A DNA stretch of 64,000 nt from NCBI GenBank assembly GCA_013400155.1, contig VXBM01001100.1, forward strand, positions 70,537 to 134,536, written 5' to 3'. The stretch is from Helopsaltes ochotensis. Taxonomy: Eukaryota; Chordata; Aves; Passeriformes; Locustellidae. The notes beneath the pieces are model-generated. The model was given only the letters and a program-made list of their open reading frames with translations. It searched no databases and was not told the DNA's origin. Of the stretch, positions 13,764 to 25,350 are shown piece by piece. Position 1 is the first letter of the stretch. Every line of letters starts with the position of its first letter. The position numbers and the translations under genes were made by a program.

Positions 13764-14708
13764 ATGTTCCAGGAAGATTTCAGGAACATGACGGAAGGGA
13801 CCAGGAACAGCAGCGACTCCATTTCTGCCTTTGTTCACACCAGCACCATGAGTGCCATACTGGTGACTGTCTACTCGGTAGCCCTTGCTGGAGGTGGACT
13901 TGGGTCCATCACAATGTCTTTTATGCTGCTCAAGATGAACACTCTCTCTGTGACCACGACTGCCATCATTAACCTGGTTGTTGTGCACAGCCTCCTCCTC
14001 TTCACGGTGCCCTTCCGCCTCCATTATTATGTCAAAAAGGAGTGGGTATTTGATATGCCCTTTTGCAAAATGGTGAGTGCCATGGTGCACATCCACATGT
14101 ACCTGACCTTCATCTTCTATGTGATCACGCTGGTGATCCGGTGGCTCATCTTCTTTCAGTGGAAGGACAAGGTGGAGTTTTACAGGAAGCTGCACGCCAT
14201 TGCGGCAAGCGCTGCCGTGTGGATCTTCGTCATGGTCTTTGGGGTGCCGCTCTTCTACTTTGAGTATGGACGCTCAGGCTTCTACAATAATAAGACGTGC
14301 TTCAAGTTCCACAAAGAGCTACAGCACGAGGGTGTGAAAGCCCTGAACTACACCGTAATTGTAGCTGTTGCCCTCATTTCTTGCGTCCTCTTGGGCTTGC
14401 AGATTTTTATCCTGGTAAAAGTGGCGAGAAAATTTTCCAACTCCTTGTGTTCTCACCAAGAGTTCTGGGCCCAGGTGAAAAACTTGATTTTCATCTGGGT
14501 CATCATAATTTGGTTCCTTCCCTATCACCTGTTCAGGGCCTACTACATACAGCATGTGAGTGATTTGGAGCAGTTAGAAAGCTACAATGAGGTCTTTTTG
14601 AGCCTGACTGCCCTGAGCTGTTTGGACCTGCTGTCACTCATGCTGAGTGGAAGCCGCTTCTTCAAGCAAAATGTAGGGATGCTGCACAGGAGGTTTGCTT
14701 GCTGCTAG
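13764..14708 (+). CDS. GPR141: orphan class A GPCR, GPR141
   Basis: A 314-residue seven-helix receptor encoded in one exon. The acceptor (pyrimidine tract ending in AG at 13759-13760) leaves three untranslated bases before the ATG. It matches mammalian GPR141 (about 305 aa) along its length, including the TM2 VPFRL segment, 'CKMVSAM.HIHMYLTF' in TM3 and 'SHQEFWAQ.KNL.FI' before TM6. N-glycosylation sequons are at N8 and N15. The conserved disulfide pair would be C101 (top of TM3) and C179 (second extracellular loop). TM3 ends in I125-R126-W127 instead of D/ERY. TM6 has F251-L252-P253. TM7 has D288 in a D-L-L setting and not NPxxY. A 'SRFFKQ' segment after TM7 would form helix 8, followed by a short tail ending in CC. 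It is a plasma-membrane receptor; ligand and G-protein coupling are not known to me. The family is expressed in leukocytes in mammals. A near paralogue lies 20 kb downstream on the same strand. Confidence 0.93.
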   Translation: MFQEDFRNMTEGTRNSSDSISAFVHTSTMSAILVTVYSVALAGGGLGSITMSFMLLKMNTLSVTTTAIINLVVVHSLLLFTVPFRLHYYVKKEWVFDMPFCKMVSAMVHIHMYLTFIFYVITLVIRWLIFFQWKDKVEFYRKLHAIAASAAVWIFVMVFGVPLFYFEYGRSGFYNNKTCFKFHKELQHEGVKALNYTVIVAVALISCVLLGLQIFILVKVARKFSNSLCSHQEFWAQVKNLIFIWVIIIWFLPYHLFRAYYIQHVSDLEQLESYNEVFLSLTALSCLDLLSLMLSGSRFFKQNVGMLHRRFACC

Positions 14709-14950
14709 CATCAGCCTCCTGCAGCATGTACAGGACCTGAGATAGCGATGAACAGACACGGCAAACTCCCTCCTCAGCAAGTGAGGGCGTGCTCTGGAAA
14801 CAGTACAACACACACCAGGCTTTGCACATCGGTTTCCTGAAGTAATGGAACAAACTGCCTCCAGGGTCTCAGCTGGTAAACAGGAAGATGACCTCAACAA
14901 TTTCTTCATGGTGCTACCCAGTGAGTTGTGGATGGACCTGGAGAAGAGGG

Positions 14951-14956
14951 AATAAA
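14951..14956 (+). terminator. candidate poly(A) signal of GPR141
   Basis: AATAAA about 240 bases after the GPR141 stop codon. It is the first canonical signal downstream, so a likely 3' end, though longer 3' UTRs are possible. Confidence 0.4.
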
Positions 14957-17640
14957 GGTCATGGGCTCTTCTGTCTTACTGTTTTTACATCAACATTTGT
15001 GGGTCAAAGGCACTAGGAGGAGATTGAGGATTGAGGATTGCAATGTAGAAACACAAAGAAGCTGGTTTTTATGGACTAAGGTACAGATTTTTGAACGTCA
15101 AAGATCTATATAATTTTCCCATGCATTTCTTATTTATTTCCCTCGAGCTCTCATAAAATATCAGGGAAGATATTGTTCTTCCTGAGTAGGTCTGTTTCTT
15201 TACTGTTAAGAGAAGCATAATTTTCTAAGTAAATTGAACAATTAAACCACCTATTTAAAACTAAACCAGTGATAGATAGTTATTTTTTTAAATATTTTCT
15301 CAAAATCTTCTTTTGAGATGGTATCTCTGCAGCAGAAAATAATTTTGTTATCTTTCTCACATTATGAAAATTTGTCTAAAAAAATTGTACACTGTTACTG
15401 AAATGGACATTGCAAGTTAAAACAAAAGTCTGTATTATTATTCACAAAATTGTTCAATTAAAAATAATGTTTTACAGTCAGGGAAATTTCTTAGATCATT
15501 CAGACAGCATTTGTCTTCTCTTCAAAAGACAATTATTTTAGGTATCCAAGGTATTAATGCATTTTTTTATATCTTATGTTGGTTTTGTGAATTTATGAAG
15601 TTTATAAGTAGTTACAGTATCTTTAGCTTGAAAGTAATTCTATAAATTTTGTACCCCGTACTGGTAGAAGGAATGAAAATGTTACTGCTTGGGTTGCAGG
15701 GATGGAAAAAGCTAATAGACCTAGTGTAGCTAAAAGGCATATTATATCTGAGTGAGGCATTGTCAGTTGCTGTCTCTGAAGACAGAAATAAATTCCACTA
15801 AAAAAAGTGAAAAATTTGGTAAAATATTTCTGTGAAAAATATTGAGGCTTTCATAGCTCAGCTGCTTTAACTCTGTCCCCAAGAAAGAATATAAATCTCC
15901 AACTCCTCTAAGCCAAGATATCAATGGCTAATATTCTTTTTTTTTTTTTTGCCATCTGCATAAAGTCATATTTTTTCATCTAGAGTTAGTGGGATAGTAA
16001 TTTAATCATTTAACTAATTAGAGGTTATCAGCTGATCAATTTCCATGAGAGTCTCTCCTCATGATGCTGTTGAAATCCACCTCTTCACACTTGTGAATCT
16101 TTCCATTCCTTTCTGCTTCACCTTTAACATCTCTTGCACATCAGACAGCAGGAAAATAACAATTGGTTGATCTTGTTGTACCTGTGCAATCTCATTGCTG
16201 CGCTCATTGCTTTTGGTCCCACCAAGATGGTTACTATATGGGATCCCATCTCTTCTCTAGTCTTTTTACCTTATCTTTCTTCCTTCTTGCTTCAAGATCC
16301 TTTATATCTACCATGATGTTTGATCATAGAAAGGTATTTTCAGGTCAGAGTATGAGTCATGCTATACAACACCAAAAGGTGGAAATCACTGAAGTTTCAT
16401 AACATAGGTGAGATGTTGGGCAGCTCTCATGGCTCCCCCTTGGCAAACAGCCTGGACCACATCTGTTAAGAAAGAAATGTGAGAGCTTGCAGTGTGTGTG
16501 TATCTGAGATAAATCTGTCCAAGAAGGAGTTTGTTCCCAAAGGATCACTGTAAAAAGGATGACAACCACCAGCCAGATACAACAGTAGTTGGGGAACTAC
16601 AGAGACTTTCGAAACATGGAAGGAGTCAACTTGAATGAGTAGTTTACTACTAGTTAACTGTGTGTCCTTAAGAAAGCAATAAACTGCTATGATCCATATT
16701 TTTTTTAAAGCTACACAAACAAATCATAGTCTCCTTGTGGCAGGAGAGGATGGAAATAGGCGCAGTATTTTTGTTTCCTCCTGCAACAAAGTGCTTGGTT
16801 AAAGAAAATGCCTTGCACGCATTCTGTAAGCGCTGCATAGCTTTGTAACATTATATTATAACCTTTCTACTATAATAAACTTACTAACAAACAAAATGAC
16901 TATGAGATGAAAAAGTAAAGTCCCTCCTACAAAAATGCACAGAAATTGAAATTATTTTATATCTGAATTTGGAATGAAACATAAAACATGATTTTAAAAA
17001 CAGTACCTATACAGCCCAACTAATCTCGTTCATCCATGTGTTAAAATCACAAGTAAATTTAATTCCTGTAAAAATGCACACTTTTGCAGTAGCCTGCACC
17101 ATAGCATCACAAAAAGTAATAGTGACTTTTTTCCCTGAATAAAAATTGATACTAATGATGTTAATACTAATTCAACATGATAATGAGCAAATTAGTGGGT
17201 CCAATAATTCCATGATTTAAGTTGGCAATGTTATCCAGCACCAAGTCATGCTTTTTATGGGACTGTCTATGCAAACTTTATGTCTACCACTTGTCTTGCT
17301 TTGTGAGAGTCAGTGTCTGGCAGACAAAACCTTCCCCTGCCCTGAGAAGATGAACTCTCTTAACTCTGCCAGGAATTGGTCACTATAGAAGAAGAAGAAT
17401 TTCCAGTTACCATCACCTGCTTGAAAAGAGGCACTGCAATCCTGAAGGACACCCTTTTTTTGCTGACTGGATAACAAGATAGTACCAGGCTAGGAAACAG
17501 CCATGAACACAAACACACTATTACAGAAGGACATAAAGGGGATAGGATCTGATGAATAGGGAATGAGGAGAAGAAAGAAGAATATCAGCGTACTTCTGCC
17601 ATACAGCAACAAGGTAAGGTGACTGTGTCTCTGGCCTTCA
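14957..17640. other. intergenic between GPR141 and the minus-strand gene end
   Basis: AT-rich sequence, probably partly GPR141 3' UTR at its left end. No exon or known repeat was recognised. A poly-T tract lies near 15936-15950. Confidence 0.45.
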
Positions 17641-17650
17641 ATTCAGGTTA

Positions 17651-17656
17651 TTTATT
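17651..17656 (-). terminator. poly(A) signal of the unnamed minus-strand gene
   Basis: Reading the minus strand, an AATAAA hexamer begins 15 bases after the TAG stop at 17672-17674. Its position fits a 3' end for the terminal exon described next. Confidence 0.5.
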
Positions 17657-17671
17657 TAATTCTTAAAGTTG

Positions 17672-18224
17672 CTAAAAAGTGGCACTCTCACTGGTGGGAG
17701 CAAACTTGGCCTCAGCCACGCCTTGTCCCCACTTCTGCATCGCTCTTTCCATACGGCTGGAATTTGCCTGCTGAATGTCTTTCAGCTGCATCAGTTCCCT
17801 CTCTAGCTCATCAGGGAATCATGGAAAATAAAGTCAAGGCAAGGACAAATATAGCAAGACTGCATTTTGCAGCAATCCTGATTTGAGGCTTTTATCAAAC
17901 TTAATCCTTCTTGTTTAATTCCCCTTAGGATACAGATCTTTTCTTTCCAGGCAGTTTTCCACAGTCTATGTCACTTGATATTTCCGTTTCCATGTATTCC
18001 AAATAACCAGGGTGCCTTAGACTAAAAGTACAGGTTGAAGAAGAGGGTACTTCCACAGCTGCAGGCCAAGAAAGGGGCTTTGTAGGTTTTGGGCACTTGA
18101 TGCTTTCTCCAGGGATAGAGAGAGATGAAAACCCAGAAGGCAGCAGAGGCAGCAGTTCCTGAACAACAGCCTCAACAGAGTTGCAGAATTGGACATTTCT
18201 AACCCATGAAGTCATCCATTTCTG
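17672..18224 (-). CDS. last two coding exons of an unidentified gene
   Basis: Two open segments separated by a 127-base intron. The upstream exon (17934-18224, 97 codons) follows an acceptor ending AACAG and ends at a GTATCC donor. The last exon (17672-17806, 45 codons with stop) follows an intron whose end is pyrimidine-rich and terminates in GATGAG. Both junctions are phase 0. The last exon begins LERELMQLKDIQQANSSRME and looks like a charged amphipathic helix, possibly coiled coil. It ends in ...SESATF. The upstream exon is Ser/Pro-rich, with LLPLLPSGFSSL and LEYMETEISSDID segments. An AATAAA follows the stop closely. I do not recognise the protein. It could be the C-terminus of the gene whose other exons run to 60 kb, or a separate gene. 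Splice choices were made by eye. Confidence 0.5.
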
Positions 18225-18690
18225 CTGTTTTCAGAGAAATAGGATTTGGTATGCATTTTCCCTGTGAGTACACCCTATGGCTGGGACTTGATTGGAAGCA
18301 AGGGCTAGTTTCAAAAGTCAAGGGGTCATTAATACAACACTAGTTTGACTTTTCAGACAAAAATTTCAGAAAATCAAACTAAACTTTTTGACACAAAGTG
18401 AAGTAATTTTTCCTCACTTGCAAACAGCTGCTTAATAAACCAATTATTCTGCTGAACAGAGAAAAACCAATAAAGATAATATACAGTGTCCATTCCCTGG
18501 AGGCTATTTAAGTATATAGTCCTCTTTTCTCTGGTGAGGCAGCAGACATGCCAGCTGGCTGCTTTCACCCTCAATCAATAACTTCCCTCTTTCCCAGTAA
18601 TGCCTCCAGTTTGGGAATGTCAGGCTGGTTTTGCTCATCAGCTCTGACATCTGTGCCTTCAAAGAATTGTGTGTCATTCACGTGTGACTG
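18225..18690. other. probable intron of the minus-strand gene
   Basis: No repeat or exon recognised. A 66-codon open frame at 18374-18574 on the minus strand has no convincing splice sites. Confidence 0.35.
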
Positions 18691-18694
18691 GGGC

Positions 18695-19490
18695 TCAGAA
18701 TAAGAAAATCAAAGAATGAGTAAGGTAGGAAAGGCCCACAGTGGGTCATCTGATCCAACTTCCCTGCTCAGATAGAGTCATCCTAGAAGATATAAGACAG
18801 GATTGCATCCAGATGGTTCTTGATATCTCCAGTAAGACAGACTCCACAACCTCTCTGGGTAATCTGTTCCAGTGTATGGTCACAGCACAGTAAAGAAGTT
18901 CCTCTTCATATTCAGATGGAATTTCCTGTGCACCCATTTCTGCACATTTCCTTGTGTCCTAGTGCTTGGCACCACTGAGAAGAGACTGGCTCCATCCTGT
19001 TGGCACCCTCCCTTCAGATACTGATAGACATTGATGAGGGCCCCTTTCAGATACCACTTCTTGTGCTGAACAGGCCCAGCTCTCTCAGCCTGACTTCATG
19101 AAGGAGAGGCTCCTGTAGCAGAACTGTAGAGGCGCTCATTGTCGTAGCCCTTCACCAGACCTGCTCCAGGAACTCCATGTCTCCCTCGTACCAAAGAACC
19201 CAGAACTGGACACAGCACTCCAGATGTGGCCTAACCAAGGCTAAATAGAGGGGCAGGATCACCTCCCTCGACCTGCTGGCAAAGCTCGTCCTATTGCACC
19301 CCAGGATACGACTGTCTGTCTTGGCCATAAGGGTACTGCAGCCCCAGGGACACCCAGGACCTCCAGGTCCTTTTCTGCAGAGATGTTTTCCATCAGGCTG
19401 ACCTCCTAGCCTATGCTGGTGCAGGGGTTCTACTTCCCCAGGTGCAGGACCCTGTGTTTGCCTTTGTTGAACTTCAGACAAGTAGGCTTA
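18695..19490 (-). repeat. CR1 LINE, 3' part with end of reverse transcriptase
   Basis: The longest CR1 copy in the window. On the minus strand an open frame over 19152-19481 still encodes the CR1 reverse-transcriptase end: LYLALVRPHLECCVQFW, then a glutamate-rich segment. Just upstream on that strand (about 19430-19470) is KFNKGKHRVLHLGK, another CR1 hallmark. The right-hand limit is a 5' truncation and the left side is the CR1 3' terminus (gtaggaaaggcccacagtgg). It carries frame breaks and is inactive. In this model it lies in an intron of the minus-strand gene. Confidence 0.85.
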
Positions 19491-20110
19491 CATGACCCAG
19501 GTCTTTGTAATGGAAATGGTGCCAGTCCCATAGCTGGGAAGGGTAATGCACAACCAGCTGGGGGCTGAGTTACCAAATCCAGAGGCAACCCCACCCACAG
19601 CAGGGTAATAGTCAGGAAGGGACAATGCCCAATGCCGACAACAGAGGCAAGAGAGGTGTTGGCAGAGAAATTTGATAGCATCCTCAAATGCTTCATCTGA
19701 ACCCGTAGGAAGCAAGACCCTGACTTGTGTTCAGCAAGGAACACAACTAATGGATGGACTTGTTAGTGTAGAAACCCATAATCACAGGATGATTATATGC
19801 TGGTGTTTTTATTGAAGAAGAGCTCTGGGAGTCGGGGTACAAACCCAAATCTGACTCTGACATGGATTCACTACAGACCCATTTTTATCCCTCTTCCCAT
19901 TGCATAACTATATATTAATTATTAAATTTTGGGCTTTGGAAAACATTTATTCACCATAGTCACAATTATTTCTGAAATTCTCTTACGTTATACTAACTTT
20001 AATTATGTTTAATGACTATATGTACACCCGGGTACACTTGAGTTAACAAAGACAAAGCAAGAATAATTTTCAAGCGGCTAAGATTTTAACTCTTTTGCTA
20101 TCAGATTTAC
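19491..20110. other. probable intron, nothing recognised
   Basis: Two overlapping minus-strand open frames extend from the CR1 into 19488-19744 but show no known domain. No other feature seen. Confidence 0.35.
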
Positions 20111-20300
20111 GGAAAAGGGCTCATAGCCCCTGATCTGCTTTAGAGTTCTGCAGCATGGAGAAACACAACAACCAGCCACTAGCTGAAGGGGAGGCAGACC
20201 ATAATGGAGTGGTGGCACTGTGATGTCTAACGACAATGTGTAAGAAGTGCACTTAGGACTTTGTCTTTCCTCAGTGGAGCAAGACCTCACAGAGACTTCA
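20111..20300 (-). CDS. candidate internal exon, Cys-rich, unidentified gene
   Basis: Open for 63 codons behind a very long pyrimidine tract (reading the minus strand, about 20 C/T bases, then TTATTAG as acceptor). It ends at a TCC|GTAAAT donor. It starts in phase 2 and ends in phase 0, which fits the next exon down at 18224. The peptide contains VRSCSTEERQSPKC and VAGCCVSPCCRTLK, thus several cysteines that could bind metal or form disulfides. No family recognised. The exon could be spurious: open frames of this length do occur by chance in AT-rich DNA, but the acceptor is strong. Confidence 0.4.
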
Positions 20301-21629
20301 CTAATAAAATAACTAGAAAAATGAGAGAAAAAAAAAGAAAGGGCAGACTGTGTCTGCATTAATGGGAAAACGTGACAGCCAACCTTCACTCATACCCTTG
20401 GAGAGGAGAGTCTCAGCTGTCTGGAGGCTGCAAGAAAGAAACACAAATGGATGCAAATTCCATATACATGGAGACAGACCACAGTCCCTGTCCTCTGCTA
20501 CAGAAGGAGCAGCTGAATGAGAATTCTCTCAAGACATGAAATGTGTCTGTACACTAGAAATAAAGTCACAAACTTTCACATAGGGAAAAGCAGTATATAA
20601 GTTAAACACAGCTTGCAAGAATAAAACTGTCTTTACAGTGAACTGGCCTTCAGAAGTTTAAACCTGAACAGCGGACAATCTGTACATAATATCATGAATC
20701 TGTGAAAGTGGCTATTAAAATTAAAAAATAAATTTGGCAATTTGCTGTTCTTTCGTGAAATTATGGTTTCAGCCACATAAAGTGACTGGGTTTAGGTATT
20801 TCAGAAAATAATGGTCATTTCACTACACCCTTGGACCACATCCCAGTGGTTTCCAGCAAAATGTCACCTTTTACCACTACAGTTCTAGTAGGGAAGGTCA
20901 GGTCAAATATTCATCCAATTGAAAAAAAATTAAAAACAGTTGTACATTTTACAAAGTTGACCTCAGTAGAGTCTTTATTTTAGAAAATGTAATATATAGT
21001 GTGCTCTGAAATATACTGTGGGGTATTAAACAGTCTGGGAAATTAAATTAAAAGAATTCTTTCTGTTATCTTTTAAACCAACAAGTTCAAAAAGCCGAAG
21101 GTGGGATATTTTGCATAATACATGCCTACTATTTTCTGTCATGTTGCAAAATAATTGGAAGTCATTCTGAGATATGACTGAGAATTTCATTCATTTTGTA
21201 AAATGTATGGGTTCACAATATGGCTGTAATGTATGTCAGAAATTGATGCAAGAGCAGTTAGTTGTATATAAACGGAGGGATTGGAATCGGATTTCTCTCT
21301 AATTGCTGAATAATCATTCCTGAAGTTGCCCCAGGACTTTCAATATAAATTTAGAGAACAACTGTACAAAAAGAATAAGAAATGTTCCACATACATGATC
21401 CCAAAGAGAGAATATTGTTCAACTATTGCTGGAATAAAGACAAAAAAGACAGAATCCCAAGTCAAAGTTGAGGCATGAACACTATCTGCTTAGAAAGTAA
21501 GTGTGGAGAACACATTCTCTCTATTTTTTTAAGTCTAAATGTATGTATCAGTGCTTTCCCCATTTACATACACAGAATTATGTCTAATAAACTGCTTAAT
21601 ATTTGTCCTCATTTCAGGTATGAACTTCT
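20301..21629. other. probable intron, nothing recognised
   Basis: AT-rich. No exon, repeat or RNA recognised. Confidence 0.4.
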
Positions 21630-22360
21630 ACATGTGGACACACTGAGAAGTTGATTGAGAGCAGGCAAACAGAAGAGGTGTCTCCTTTATGTGAGCATCG
21701 AGGATACACACAATTTAATCATAAAAGTACTTATGGCCATGGCGGCCATGACTGTGCCACGAAACACTTGTTGTCTAAGTATGCAAACATCACCAGAGAT
21801 ATTGTTGAGCACTTCAAATCCCTCTGTGTAGTGTGCCAAGAAAAGAGAAGGCATGCTTGGAATGGTTTCCTGACTGGTCTGTTCTGAATGAGGAGAACCT
21901 AGCATGGGGTAAATTGACTGTCAATATGCAGTCCATGTCTCTGGGCAGCTTGAAGTGGACAATGATGCACGAGGACTGAATAATCAAATTTTGTGTTTGC
22001 CATCCACTCACAACAACAACAACAACAACAACAAAAGGCAGCTGAGGTGGTTCTGCAGCTTCTTGACATCTCTCTCACTTTTGAAGACCCTTTTATATTG
22101 TAGGATCATGATGGAACATAATTCGTTACTCAGGTAATGCAAGAACTATAGTATTTGTGGTCTCAGCTCAGCTTTGAGCATGGAAAACCAGGATATTGTA
22201 GAAGGAAAGAACTAGCAGAGCATCCAAACAGCATATTAAGGAATGCTCAGTGAGTGTCAGGCAGATGATAATTCATAGGATCAGTTAGTGGGAATGTGCT
22301 TTGTGAAGTTTGCTAAGAATTCAGTTCACCACTTGGGAAGAAAATTCAAGCTTACAATTT
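21630..22360 (+). pseudogene. decayed integrase of the KRBA2/SCAND3 type
   Basis: Pieces of one DDE integrase are recognisable in order but in different frames. Over 21642-21887 there is an HHCC zinc-binding module (YGHGGHDCATKHLLSKYANI, then CVVCQEKRR). Over 21908-21979 there is NMQSM...LKWTMMHED, resembling the start of the catalytic core where the family has VDLIDMQS..DG..KWI. Over 22038-22103 there is AAEVVLQLLDISLTF..P.IL, then a stop where the second catalytic Asp region follows. Over 22279-22353 there is GMCFVKFAKNSVHHLG, like the family's FVQF.KN..HH.G segment. The first catalytic Asp appears replaced by Asn. An (AAC)n run lies between pieces two and three. Frameshifts and stops make it non-coding. 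The nearest relatives known to me are transposon- or Gypsy/Ginger-like integrases domesticated as KRBA2 and SCAND3. Whether this copy was ever a host gene cannot be told from here. Confidence 0.75.
22010..22034 (+). repeat. (AAC)n microsatellite
   Basis: Eight tandem AAC units inside the decayed integrase. The expansion sits where the integrase core has a variable loop. Confidence 0.85.
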
Positions 22361-24018
22361 GAGCTTATATTGCTTTTAATGAATTTACATGGGCAGATTT
22401 ATGTATCAAGATTTTTTTCAAAAATTAACTCAAAAACTGAGAAATAATAGTTCACTGATTTACCAAACTGCATGTGTGCAGGAAAGGAAGGGATGAGGAA
22501 AGGAAGCTATTGGGGTTTTTTCTGGAAAGTGGAACAAGCTCAGCCTGCCAACAATGCTTACAGTCCCATGCCAATGTAAAATCATGATATTGTTTATGTC
22601 ATGCTGCCATAATGAAGCAGTTAGAAACTGATATACTTCGGGTTTGTATTGACTTCATTGTGAAAATCTTTTACAGCATGAATTTAATTTCATTAGGGAG
22701 CAGAGTTCATTAGTGGAGCTGTTTCTCATTACTAATGTAACCCATGTATATGCAGAGTCTCATTAGGTCTGCTGTTATCTCCTTGGTATGCTCTGTTATA
22801 TAAATAAAGAGGCAATTTACTGTAGCATTGCTCTGATATTCAAGAATATGCTCCTTTCAGGGCTGCTGAATAGATGTTGCACACTTTTGTGCACTTTACT
22901 TTGTCTCAACAATAATCAGCCTGGAAACTCTGTCACAAATAAACAAAATGAAAAATAACCACAGTTGAAAATGGAGTTCTCATTCCATCTGCCACTGACA
23001 GGAGACTGTAAATCTGAGCTGATACCTGTTTCACTGAGCATTATTAATGTTCAGTCAACTAAGCAGTTTGAAAGGCTGTGCCTTCTCTGATTCTTTTGAA
23101 GAGTTAGATCTTTTCGTAATGCAGCAGTGGGGTGTGGACAATAAACAAGGATAGCAACCACCAAACTTAACACCCCAATGAATGTGAAGTACAGGAAGCT
23201 GCAAAATTAGAAGAACAAATGAAACACATGACAAGGCAGTTAATTCACAGAAAAATAAGAAAAGCCAAGCTATGACAAAATAGAATCTGCAAAAAATATC
23301 TCAGCTGTTTCTTGATTAAATACCCCAAACTGGTCGCTCGTGAGCATATTTAAGTACACAGGGGACACAAACGTGTGGCAGCAGAGACATACGAAAAATA
23401 CAGCATGTGAAATGTATCACCATAACAACATCTTTTACAAAAATGTGTAGGAGTGTGAAACCACTGCAGTACTTGGGAAGTAAAAATGACAAAAGTAATA
23501 ATTACGTTGGACCAAGGTGGTTTCAAGTAGTTTAATGTCAAGGGGTATTTTTGCTAGAATAGAAAAATCCTGAGATGATAAAATAATAGCAAGGACAAAA
23601 TCTTGTTCTGGAGGTCAGGATGTGTGTAGGAGCAAATGATAACCTAAATTTGTGTTACAAAATGTTCCACTTTAGTAATTGCTGCCAGTTAGTAACTACA
23701 TTTAGTAACCAAATTTAGTAACTTAAACCTTCACAAACTTGTGAACACAAAGTAAAGATGTGGAAGGAAGATTCACCTTTGTAGTGTTGAGATGAGTTTA
23801 AACCACAGCCAAAAATGGATAGTAAGACATCTCTCAAGATCACAGAGTCCTATCCTCTACTCAAAGCATGGCTAAACTCAAAATTAGATGAGCCTGCCCA
23901 GGACTGAGTCTGGGTTGTACTTCAACAATCTTTAAAGATGGAGAACCCTTAAACAGAGAAGACACCTTCTCTGGGCCTCCTGACCACAGCTATAACACTC
24001 TCAATTTGTTATGAATAC
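22361..24018. other. probable intron, nothing recognised
   Basis: AT-rich. Four spaced copies of TTAGTAA occur at 23671-23723. No exon is supported. Confidence 0.4.
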
Positions 24019-24283
24019 CACAGAATCACAGATTCAATAGAATTTGCAGAGCTGGAAGGGACCCTCAAGGATCATCAAGTCCAACTCCTGTCCCTACACT
24101 GGACACCCAAAGAATCACACCATGTGCCTGAGAGTGTTGTACGAATGCTTCTTGAACTCTGTCAGGGTTGGGGCTCTGACCACTTCCCTGGGTAGCCTGT
24201 TCCAGCACCCAACCACCATCCTCTGGATGAAGAACCTTTTCTAACATGCAACTTAAACCTCCTCTCCACAGCTCCAGGACAAG
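24019..24283 (-). repeat. CR1 LINE 3' end, first of a tandem pair
   Basis: Starts with cacagattcaatagaatttg, followed by ggaagggaccctcaaggatc and a 'ctgttccagcacccaaccacc' segment, all typical of the CR1 3' region on the minus strand. Truncated near 24283. Confidence 0.8.
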
Positions 24284-24600
24284 TCACAGAATACCCTGAA
24301 CTGGAAAGGACCCACAGGGTACAAAGTCCAACTCTTGGTCCTGTACAGGACAACCCCAAGGATCACACCATGTATCTGAGAGCATTGTCCAAATGTTTTC
24401 TGAGCTCTGTCAAGCTCAGGAATGACCATTTCCTGGGAAGTCTGTTCCAATGCTCAACCACTGTGTGGGTGAAGAACCTTTTCCTAGTATCCAGCTTGAA
24501 CTTCTTCTGACAGCTGGAAGCCATTGCCTTTGGCCCTATCACTGGGCACCAGAGAGAAGAGACCAGTGCTGCCTTTCTGCTTCCCCTAAGTGCTCATAAT
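24284..24600 (-). repeat. CR1 LINE 3' end, second of a tandem pair
   Basis: Begins again with the CR1 3' terminus (cacagaataccctgaactgg) directly after the previous copy and repeats the same series of motifs, with clear divergence. It extends further toward the 5' side than its neighbour, through the 'cccttgctgcc'-like region near 24515-24600. Confidence 0.8.
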
Positions 24601-25350
24601 CCAAACTTTATTTGTCGTACCTAAAGCCCTTATTAAGAAAGAATAAAGTGATCTGACAAACAACATGCACGAGGTTCCATAATCTTATCTTTCTTCTTAT
24701 TTCCAAAGCATATTTTACCAACAACCACACAGCTTGCTACCCAAGGCACAATAAACTAAATTACAACAGGGGGGAGACTGACCACCATTTCCCCAGCCTG
24801 TTGAGGTCCCTCTGAACAGCAGCCCCAGCTCCCAACATGTTACTGCTTCCTCCCACTCAATGCTATCCACAGAGCTCTGTCCTGTTACACAGCTCGTGGT
24901 GAGGATGCTGGAGGTTGCCAGATCCAGCAATGAGGAGCTTTGCTTTCAACTGACTGCCAGCTCCTCCTGGCAGCTCTCCTTTGGAAGTCTTTCAGTGCTA
25001 TGTTTGACCCTCACACCCCTGCTCACCTGATATGCCCCATCTTCCAGTCATCAAACCCTTTTTAGCATACCCCGCTCTGGCCCTGTTGTCTTCTTCCAAA
25101 TGAGAGTTTTGCTACCACAGACAGATGCTGTTAGGAAAAAATTAAGTATTGTCCTTGTTACTGGTTCATTCAGAGGAAGGTTTAACCTAGAAAGATTTTT
25201 TTTTCCTGGATTAATCCATATTCCAGACAAGCTTTGTAACTTACCTTTAATTTTTTTCCGAACAAAAGCTTTCATTTTGAAATTATTAATATTCTGTTAC
25301 ATATCCAGAATATTTAAACAGTTTTCTCCACAACTGTATTTTTCTTTTCC
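24601..25350. other. probable intron
   Basis: On the minus strand at 25227-25307 there is a near-perfect donor (AAAG|GTAAGTTAC) after a short open segment (KAFVRKKIKG). The acceptor is weak, so I do not call it an exon. Nothing else recognised. Confidence 0.35.

Noticed and set aside
13716..14195. 159-codon open frame on the minus strand opposite GPR141
   Set aside because: It is the antisense shadow of the receptor gene. The His/Glu-rich product is what reversed hydrophobic codons give.
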